Of a stretch of 6,450 bases of DNA, positions 1-5,434 are shown one piece after another. The number at the start of each line of letters is the position of its first letter. Within the stretch, counting starts at the first letter, position 1. Below the pieces are notes generated by a model. It did not search any database. It was not told where the DNA came from and saw nothing but the letters and a program-made list of their open reading frames with translations. Both the position numbers and the translations under genes were made by a program. This DNA is from Verrucomicrobiota bacterium (GTDB lineage: Bacteria; Verrucomicrobiota; Verrucomicrobiia; Methylacidiphilales; Verrucolacustridaceae), in the NCBI GenBank assembly GCA_010024525.1, contig RGGS01000077.1, positions 1-6,450 of the forward strand, written 5' to 3'.

Positions 1-92
1 TGGAAACCTATTTCATGTGTGAACAAAACACGGGATTGCACTCAAGAGGGACGTTCCGCGCGAAGGCTTGGTCGCCTGTCGCGAGCGTTGCG

Positions 93-108
93 TTAACCGC
101 TTGCTAAC
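93..108 (+). promoter_or_regulatory. Candidate CtrA-type box upstream of the YadA-like ORF
   Basis: The sequence reads TTAA, seven bases, CTAA, then C. This differs by one base from the TTAA-N7-TTAA consensus bound by the alphaproteobacterial cell-cycle regulator CtrA. It lies 55 bp before the ATG at 163, with an AT-rich patch (112-136) between them. I could not place a convincing -35/-10 pair with normal spacing. A single near-match in a non-coding region can be chance. It matters mainly because CtrA is not expected in the kind of organism suggested by the rest of the window. Confidence 0.25.
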
Positions 109-162
109 CATGTTTAATACATAAGCTTAGCTATTAGAGACCCGACTCGGGGTGGCCAGCAG

Positions 163-975
163 ATGATTATCGCCCAAACCAAAACAGTCTCCAAAGCCCA
201 CACGCAGACGACCTGTCCTGCATATGCGAGGCTCCACTGGCTGCAGCGAGCCAGTCTGCTGAGCGGGGCGGCGCTGGCCCTGTTGATCGGCGCAGCAGGT
301 GAGGCGGCCAGAGCGCAAAGCTTGGTCGAGGGGACCGCCTATGGGCCGAATAGCCTGGCCCTGGGCGCCGGAAGCGTGGCGGGCGTTACTGGACGGGTCG
401 CCAATTCCGCCACTGCGATTGGCGTGCTCAGTGAAGCGACGGGGGCGGGAGCAACCGCGAGCGGCTCGTTAAGCCAAGCGCTTGCCGGTGGATCCACCGC
501 GACCGGATTCAGGTCTATCGCCGATCAAGACAACGCCACGGCGAACGGCATATCCAGCACTGCGCTCGGGCAACAATCAACGGCCATTGGCGCAAGCAGC
601 AAGGCATGGGGCTCGCAGTCTACGGCCACAGGCGCAACGGCCGATGCATCGGCGGCTGGCGCCAGCGCCTTTGGCGCCAATAGCAGCGCTTCTGGCGTCA
701 ATTCGACCGCTCTTGGATTGGCGGCGCAAGCTAGCACTGACAATAGCGTGGCTCTGGGCGCGAGCAGCACGACCGGCGCCGCCATAGCCGTGACCAACGG
801 CTCGGTGGGCGGGCGCACCTATGCCTATGCAGGCGGATCGCCTGTCGGCGTGGTGAGCGTCGGCGCCCCTGGCGCCGTGCGGCAAATCCAGAACGTGGCT
901 CTCAAAAAACTCCGCACGGCGCTGGATACCCTGCCCAAGGGTGGACAGAGACCCTCGGAAGAGGAAGAGGATTGA
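163..975 (+). CDS. YadA-like trimeric autotransporter head fragment, no anchor
   Basis: This is a 270-residue protein related to the head region of trimeric autotransporter adhesins, which fold as left-handed parallel beta-rolls on the outer surface. Residues 28-51 form a signal peptide: a basic/aromatic start, a hydrophobic core at 31-46, and an A-R-A cleavage site before Q52. The N-terminus before it is long, as is common in this family. Residues 60-210 contain about ten degenerate 14-residue repeats of the type S-x-A-x-G, for example NSLALGAG, NSATAIG, QSTAIGA, NSTALGL and NSVALGA. Residues 231-246 match the neck motif (VSVGxxGxxRQIxNVA). The family normally continues with stalk coiled coil and a four-strand YadA anchor. 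Here the neck is followed at once by a 24-residue hydrophilic tail ending SEEEED. Without the anchor the protein should not insert in the outer membrane or export itself. The ATG at 163 has only a weak G-rich element at 149-155 as ribosome site. It is likely a truncated or chimeric gene. The head identification is solid; expression and function are doubtful. Confidence 0.75.
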   Translation: MIIAQTKTVSKAHTQTTCPAYARLHWLQRASLLSGAALALLIGAAGEAARAQSLVEGTAYGPNSLALGAGSVAGVTGRVANSATAIGVLSEATGAGATASGSLSQALAGGSTATGFRSIADQDNATANGISSTALGQQSTAIGASSKAWGSQSTATGATADASAAGASAFGANSSASGVNSTALGLAAQASTDNSVALGASSTTGAAIAVTNGSVGGRTYAYAGGSPVGVVSVGAPGAVRQIQNVALKKLRTALDTLPKGGQRPSEEEED

Positions 976-1466
976 AATCACCCTCGCTCCGCAGTGCCCG
1001 CGATCGTCTCCTTGGCGCCGTCCGCACCATCGAGAGCGCCCGACGCGCCGGGGAACCACAATATGTCACGGATGGAATTTACCGGGACGGACAATTTTTT
1101 CGGTTTGCCTGCGCCGACCTGAACGAGCGTTATCAGCGGCGCCGCATCGAACTGGTGGTCGCCTATGACTCCTCGGCTATTCCCCTCGCCTCTCCGCTCG
1201 CTTATTTCACCGGGTGTGGCCTGGGGGTTTTGCAACCCTCCGGCAGGGGTCCGATCCTGGACCTTCAATCTATTCCCGCCGCCTGTCGAATCCTGATGGT
1301 GGCCGATGTGTTGGACCGCGGATCCCAACTGGCCTCTGGGGCGGCTCTTCTGCGTCAAAGCAAGGGGGAACTGGTGGAAATCGTCACCCTGTTGGAAATT
1401 GCCGCCTCGAACGGCTCCAAGAATCTCGCCCCCATACCTACCTACTCCGTCTGCACCCTTCGCTGA
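972..1466 (+). CDS. Degenerate orotate phosphoribosyltransferase-like protein
   Basis: This is a 164-residue ORF whose TTG start overlaps the TGA of the preceding ORF (TTGA), so its translation is probably coupled. The purine-rich stretch at 959-970 could act as ribosome site but sits very close. The order of segments resembles type I phosphoribosyltransferases of the PyrE group: a YVTDGIYRDGQFF segment at 31-43 where PyrE has its FxLxSGxxSxxY segment, a hydrophobic strand and helix at 59-81, and a strand-loop-helix at 105-128 (RILMVADVLDRGSQ) in the position of the PRPP loop (VVxDDVxTTGxS). Only the second Asp, the following Val and one Gly of that loop are clearly kept. The first acidic residue is Ala, and the Thr-Thr pair is Asp-Arg. 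The catalytic-loop Lys residues are not evident. If the relationship is right, the protein is probably not a working transferase. It could be a pseudo-enzyme or a decaying paralogue. The fold assignment is an inference from the pattern and is moderately uncertain. The gene converges on uvrB with 4 bp between stop codons. Confidence 0.55.
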   Translation: MKSPSLRSARDRLLGAVRTIESARRAGEPQYVTDGIYRDGQFFRFACADLNERYQRRRIELVVAYDSSAIPLASPLAYFTGCGLGVLQPSGRGPILDLQSIPAACRILMVADVLDRGSQLASGAALLRQSKGELVEIVTLLEIAASNGSKNLAPIPTYSVCTLR

Positions 1467-1470
1467 TTTT

Positions 1471-3507
1471 TTATCTCCTCCGGGGCGATGGTTTCTTGCG
1501 ATAGGTAACGGGCTTCTGGTTCTTGGGTTCGGAACTCTCCAGTCCGTTCGTCTTCTTCCACTCCTCAATCTGATCCCGTAAAAGAGCCGCCCTCTCATAC
1601 TCCAGTTTTTCGGCAGCTTGCCACATCTCCTCTTCCAGTTGATTCAACACTTCGCGGGCGTCGGCCGTGGTCTGGCCCCCCGCCACCTTGTCGTGAATCC
1701 CCCTCGCCGACCGGACAATGGTCTGCAAACTTTCCTGCACCCCGCGCACCACCGAGCGGGGAACCAGGTTGTGTTGGCGGTTATATTCCTGCTGCTTGGA
1801 CCTTCGTCTTTCGGTCTCCCGGAGCAGCGCCTGGATCGACTTGGTCATTTTGTCGGCAAAAAGAACCACCTCCCCGTTAAGGTGGCGGGCGGCCCGCCCG
1901 GCAGTCTGGATCAGGGAGGTTTCAGATCGCAAATACCCTTCCTTGTCGGCATCCAAAATACAAACCAGGGACACCTCGGGCAGATCCAACCCTTCCCGAA
2001 GCAGATTGATTCCCACCAGAATGTCGATTTCGCCCGATCTAAGTTCCCGCAAAATCTCCACCCGCTCAATGGCATCCACCTCGGCATGAAGATATCGCGC
2101 CTTCAGCCCCGCCTCCTTGAGATACTCGGCCAAATCCTCTGCGGTGCGACGCGTCAGGGTCGTCACCAGCACCCTTTCCTGCCGCGCCACTCTCTCCCGG
2201 CAAAGGGCGATCGTCTCATCGACCTGCCCTTTTAGAGGCAGAACCTTAACCGGCGGATCCAGCAGACCCGTGGGTCGCACCACCTGCTCCACCACCTGAC
2301 CTTTCGCCTTGAGCAGCTCAAAAGGGGCTGGCGTGGCCGAAACATAGATCACTTTTGGAAGGGATTTCTCAAACTCTTCGAACTTCAAAGGACGGTTATC
2401 CAAAGCCGAGGGCAGTCGAAACCCGTGCTCCACCAGGACAGTCTTGCGACTTCGATCCCCGGCATACATTCCCCCCACCTGGGGAACGGTGGCGTGACTC
2501 TCATCCATCACCATCAGAAAATCTCCCCGGAAGAAATCCAGCAACGTGTTGGGTTTTTCCCCCGGTTTTCGACCGGTGAGATGACGACTGTAGTTTTCAA
2601 TCCCGCTACACGTTCCCATTTCCTCCATCAGATCAAGGTCATACTCCGTCCTCATCTTCAGGCGCTGGGCCTCCAGGAGTTTTCCCGCCAACTCAAACTC
2701 GGCGATTCGTTCGGAAAGTTCGGCCCGGATGGCAGTCACCGCTCTTTTCATTTTGTCCCCCGGGGTTACATAGTGCCGGGCGGGGGTCAGAATCTCCCTT
2801 GTGGGTCGTCCCAATTCCTCCCCCGTCATTGGCTCATACCGGGTCATTCGTTCAATCTCATCGCCCATCAACTCCACCCGCACCCCTGCATCCTCGTGGG
2901 CCAGCAGGATTTCGATGGCATCTCCCCTTACCCGAAACTGTCCCCGCTCCGGGGCGAGGTCGTTCCGTTCATACTGGATCTCCACCAGTCGGGCCAAAAG
3001 CTCCTCCCGGGTTATCTTCATTCCCGGTTCCAGGGCGAGGATCATCCGTTCGTAGTCATCCGGAGAGCCCAACCCGTAGATACAGGACACGCTGGCGACC
3101 ACGATCACATCCTTGCGGGTCAGCAGACTGGTGGTCGCAGATAATCTCAGCCGTTCGATCTCCTCGTTGATCGAGGAGTCCTTCTCGATGTAGGTGTCCG
3201 TCCGCGGGATGTAGGCCTCGGGTTGATAGTAATCGAAGTAGCTGACGAAATATTCCACGGCATTGTGGGGAAAAAAGGACTTCAGTTCGCTGTAGAGTTG
3301 GGCCGCGAGTGTTTTGTTGTGGCTCATGACCAGGGTGGGCAATCCCATCTGCTGAATGACGTTGGCGATCGTGAAGGTTTTCCCTGATCCGGTGACCCCG
3401 AGCAGAACGTTATGCTTTTCGCCTTCCCTTAAACGCCGTACGAGGGCCTGAATGGCGGCAGGTTGATCCCCGGCAGGCGCATACGGGGACTCGATTTGGA
3501 AGTTCAT
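1471..3507 (-). CDS. uvrB: UvrABC excision nuclease subunit B
   Basis: UvrB is the damage-verifying helicase-like subunit of bacterial nucleotide excision repair. UvrA loads it onto damaged DNA, UvrC then cuts on both sides of the lesion, and UvrD clears the product. The 678-residue length is close to E. coli UvrB (673). Visible motifs are: the N-terminal PAGDQP segment (11-16); Walker A GVTGSGKT (37-44); the beta-hairpin that threads DNA, with its YDYYQPEAY-type core (SYFDYYQPEAYIP, 89-101); the RLSAT and ASVSCIYGLG region (121-147); the DESH box (335-338); VSATP (389-393); GINLLREGLDLPEVSL (499-514); LDADKEG (518-524); and QTAGRAAR (534-541). The UVR domain that binds UvrC is at 615-650. 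A basic tail ending in RRR closes the protein. No key residue is missing. The ATG at 3507 gives the usual N-terminus. It lacks a Shine-Dalgarno sequence and lies 8 nt after tRNA-Lys on the same strand, so it may share the tRNA promoter. In many bacteria uvrB is SOS-controlled, but I see no LexA box here. Confidence 0.98.
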   Translation of the reverse strand: MNFQIESPYAPAGDQPAAIQALVRRLREGEKHNVLLGVTGSGKTFTIANVIQQMGLPTLVMSHNKTLAAQLYSELKSFFPHNAVEYFVSYFDYYQPEAYIPRTDTYIEKDSSINEEIERLRLSATTSLLTRKDVIVVASVSCIYGLGSPDDYERMILALEPGMKITREELLARLVEIQYERNDLAPERGQFRVRGDAIEILLAHEDAGVRVELMGDEIERMTRYEPMTGEELGRPTREILTPARHYVTPGDKMKRAVTAIRAELSERIAEFELAGKLLEAQRLKMRTEYDLDLMEEMGTCSGIENYSRHLTGRKPGEKPNTLLDFFRGDFLMVMDESHATVPQVGGMYAGDRSRKTVLVEHGFRLPSALDNRPLKFEEFEKSLPKVIYVSATPAPFELLKAKGQVVEQVVRPTGLLDPPVKVLPLKGQVDETIALCRERVARQERVLVTTLTRRTAEDLAEYLKEAGLKARYLHAEVDAIERVEILRELRSGEIDILVGINLLREGLDLPEVSLVCILDADKEGYLRSETSLIQTAGRAARHLNGEVVLFADKMTKSIQALLRETERRRSKQQEYNRQHNLVPRSVVRGVQESLQTIVRSARGIHDKVAGGQTTADAREVLNQLEEEMWQAAEKLEYERAALLRDQIEEWKKTNGLESSEPKNQKPVTYRKKPSPRRR

Positions 3508-3515
3508 GGGAAGAG

Positions 3516-3587
3516 TGGGTCGTGTAGGACTCGAACCTACAACCTACTCCTTAAAAGGGAGCAGCTCTACCATTGAGCTAACGACCC
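3516..3587 (-). tRNA. tRNA-Lys, anticodon UUU
   Basis: Read on the minus strand this folds as a complete cloverleaf of 72 nt including the discriminator A. The acceptor arms GGGTCGT and ACGACCC pair perfectly. The D stem is GCTC/GAGC with GG in its loop. The anticodon stem is GCTCC/GGAGT (one G-U pair) with loop CTTTTAA, giving anticodon TTT. The variable region is AGGTT. The T arm is GTAGG-TTCGAGT-CCTAC. The 3' CCA is not encoded: the bases after the discriminator are CTC, so CCA must be added enzymatically. It decodes AAA and AAG. The gene is directly followed by uvrB on the same strand. Confidence 0.97.
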
Positions 3588-3641
3588 GTTTCTGTAAGTC
3601 ACTTCTTGCCAGCATTTTGCACGAAGCGCTACAGGATTTCG

Positions 3642-3670
3642 AAATTACCAATGCGATTGGATAAATGCAA
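3642..3670 (-). promoter_or_regulatory. Weak sigma70-like promoter candidate for tRNA-Lys/uvrB
   Basis: On the minus strand TTGCAT (3670-3665) and TAATTT (3647-3642) are separated by exactly 17 bp. They could serve as -35 and -10, with a start about 50 nt before the tRNA. Each hexamer matches only three of six consensus positions, so the case rests on spacing and location. The rest of the 160-bp gap (3588-3747) holds no gene that I can see, apart from the hairpin at its far end. Confidence 0.3.
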
Positions 3671-3735
3671 TGTGGTTCCGTGGCTTCGCAAAATAAAGAA
3701 TACATCCTTGCATGGAATACCACGCCGACAAACTT

Positions 3736-3759
3736 CCCGGTACGGATTTAAGTACCGGG
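3736..3759 (-). terminator. Hairpin overlapping the stop codon of the vWA gene
   Basis: CCCGGTAC and GTACCGGG form a perfect 8-bp inverted repeat around an 8-nt loop. On the minus strand the last two sense codons of the vWA gene (GGT ACT) lie mostly in the first arm, and the TAA stop lies in the loop. The bases after the second arm are AAGTTTGT rather than a clean T run. As an intrinsic terminator it is therefore imperfect; it could instead act as an mRNA 3'-end stabiliser or slow transcription. It is the only strong hairpin between the vWA gene and tRNA-Lys. Confidence 0.5.
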
Positions 3760-5229
3760 TGGCGACTCCCGAATCGGGGCGGAAATGCGCATAAAATTAC
3801 CGTTATTACGTGAGGCTAAGGATCGTAGAAACTTCTCCTCGGCCGGCTTGGCCAGAAACGCCACCCCATGAATGGAGGGTAATTCATAGCCGTCCTTTTT
3901 ATAGGTCCCAGCAATCGTCTCCTTGAGATACTCAAGAATATCGTCATCCCGCCAGTTCCCGAGGTTGGGTGGGGCCACCGCCTTTCCCTGGGCCTTGGCC
4001 TGGGGTGGAGCTGGCGCGGTGGGAGCCTTGGGGGCATCAGGCAAACCGGGAATTTTCACGGGATCCACCACAAAACCTTGCCCCTCGATGACCTTACCTT
4101 TTCCCTTGGCCCGGTTTTCCGCCTCGCGCCGCGCTTTCTCCGTGATTTTGTCGGCATACTTCTCCCGGTATTTCTTTATCTCCTCATTGTAGTCCTGAAA
4201 CTTTTTCCGGTACTCCTCAATCTCCTTCTCGTATTTCTGTCGGTCCACCGCGGAGATTTCCGAATCCGCCGCTTTTTTCCGGTACTCCTCCCGCTCCTTA
4301 TCGCTCATCGCCCTCTGGATGACCGGCTTGCCGTCCGTCAGGACAAAAATGGTGTCGGCCCGGCCCTCAAAGGCCGCCACCAGCCCCAGATCCATCCGAC
4401 TGGTTCCGCCCAAGGCCGGGAGTGTCCCGATGGTGGGACGATAGTTGCGCAAAAGGTTCCCCCGCTGGGTTGTGCTCGACATGTACCGGGGAAGAAACTT
4501 CATGGCTGCCTGCTTGTTTTCCGGCGTGGCCGGAACGGAGCTGGGCATGAACAGATCCACTGCATCCCCGTAAAAGGCGATGTTGAGGTTGGTTTCGGGA
4601 GCCAGACTCTGGATCATCTGCCCTAGCTTGTCCTTGAGATTCTTGTACCCCTCGATCCCGCCCTTGTCCTGCTCCACCATGCTGTCGGAAACGTCGACCA
4701 CAAAGTAGACGTTGGTTCCCTCCCCTTTGACTCCGAAAAAGTTGACCGTCGAGGCCTTGACCCCCGATCGCGCCGATGGTTTGGCCAACATTTTTTCTGC
4801 GCCGGTGGAGGCATTGGAGTTGGGCGGAGTCAGCGAGGGGGGCGCGGAAGCCATCGGCAAGGAAGAGGTAAGTCCGGCGGTGGCCAGGGCGGTATCCTGG
4901 TCGAGGGAAGATTCCGCGGGCATGTCCGCAGACGCCGAGTCCATGGCAGGATCCTCCTTCATCTCGGGAGTTTCCTCGGGCGCGGGAGCTTCCATTCCCA
5001 CCTCCTCCGCCGGAACCCCGCCTTGGCTGGTAAAGGGCATTCGGGGGGTTGCCCCTTTGAAAAGGGTGTAAGTTCCGAAAGCCAACAGGCCTAAGACATG
5101 TACCGCAACCGCAAGGATCAGGCAGATGGCGAAAAGACTTCGGTATTTGCCCAAAAAAAGATACTCCCCCGACCTGACTTTTTTTGCCGGCGGTTCAGTA
5201 GGCTTCTTAGGAGGTGCTTCCACGGACAT
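3748..5229 (-). CDS. Membrane-anchored vWA-domain protein with coiled-coil insertion
   Basis: This is a 493-residue protein of unknown specific role. Residues 1-30 are Pro/Lys-rich and likely cytoplasmic. Residues 31-53 form one membrane segment. Residues 60-160 are a low-complexity Pro/Ala/Ser/Glu linker. A von Willebrand factor A domain starts at about 172. The metal-ion-dependent adhesion site looks complete: DVSDS (D179, S181, S183), T276 in GGTSRMD, and D299 in FVLTDG. Such domains bind protein partners through a divalent metal. The domain is interrupted after the last motif by about 145 residues: a very charged helical stretch (308-375) with Tyr at 333, 340, 347 and 354, then a Pro/Ala-rich stretch (389-421). 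It resumes at about 450 with the closing strand and helix (IHGVAFLA, then EEKFLRSLASRNNGNFMRI). The ATG at 5229 follows a short AAGG/TAAGG element. The upstream 205-bp gap (5230-5434) has no gene. By family analogy it may organise an envelope complex. The partner is unknown. Confidence 0.88.
   Translation of the reverse strand: MSVEAPPKKPTEPPAKKVRSGEYLFLGKYRSLFAICLILAVAVHVLGLLAFGTYTLFKGATPRMPFTSQGGVPAEEVGMEAPAPEETPEMKEDPAMDSASADMPAESSLDQDTALATAGLTSSLPMASAPPSLTPPNSNASTGAEKMLAKPSARSGVKASTVNFFGVKGEGTNVYFVVDVSDSMVEQDKGGIEGYKNLKDKLGQMIQSLAPETNLNIAFYGDAVDLFMPSSVPATPENKQAAMKFLPRYMSSTTQRGNLLRNYRPTIGTLPALGGTSRMDLGLVAAFEGRADTIFVLTDGKPVIQRAMSDKEREEYRKKAADSEISAVDRQKYEKEIEEYRKKFQDYNEEIKKYREKYADKITEKARREAENRAKGKGKVIEGQGFVVDPVKIPGLPDAPKAPTAPAPPQAKAQGKAVAPPNLGNWRDDDILEYLKETIAGTYKKDGYELPSIHGVAFLAKPAEEKFLRSLASRNNGNFMRISAPIRESPPGT
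4202..4290 (-). repeat. In-frame 17-bp direct repeat inside the vWA gene
   Basis: The 17-mer tttttccggtactcctc occurs at 4202-4218 and again at 4274-4290 on the plus strand, 72 bp (24 codons) apart. Both copies encode EEYRKK (residues 314-319 and 338-343), within the charged helical insertion. The identity at the DNA level suggests a recent tandem duplication within the coiled coil, rather than convergence on similar amino acids. Confidence 0.7.
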
Positions 5230-5434
5230 GCCTTACCTTAAGTCCCCCTCTCGAAGCCTCAATACCGCATTCCATGCAATGGAGCTGTCCGCAACTATCC
5301 GAACGGGCTCTAGGACATTTTTGCCAAAAGGGAAAAATCCTTTCACCCTGTTTGGACGCTGTTTTTGTTGCCGATTCCTGCCCTGCGTGACTAAGAGGCT
5401 CAGCCAAGAAGGGCGGTGCCCTCCGTGCCGGGGA

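Noticed and set aside
163..900. Repeat-rich DNA considered as a tandem repeat or CRISPR-like array
   Set aside because: The periodicity is 14 codons of degenerate protein repeats, not conserved DNA repeats with spacers.
525..1598. Minus-strand ORFs opposite the YadA-like and phosphoribosyltransferase-like genes
   Set aside because: They mirror the repeats of the plus-strand gene or overlap two real genes, and carry no domain signal.
1618..3170. Several plus-strand ORFs of 60-239 codons
   Set aside because: They lie wholly opposite uvrB, have Pro/His/Arg/Ser-rich shadow composition, and show no recognisable motif.
3516..3587. tRNA gene considered as an integration (att) site for a mobile element
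   Set aside because: I see no duplicated tRNA 3' end, integrase or element boundary in the window.
3606..3794. Plus-strand ORF of 62 codons in the tRNA-vWA gap
   Set aside because: It runs into the end of the vWA gene, has no plausible ribosome site and no motif. The region is better explained as promoter and terminator.
4078..5071. Plus-strand ORFs of up to 182 codons
   Set aside because: They are complements of the vWA gene, whose motifs are clear on the minus strand.
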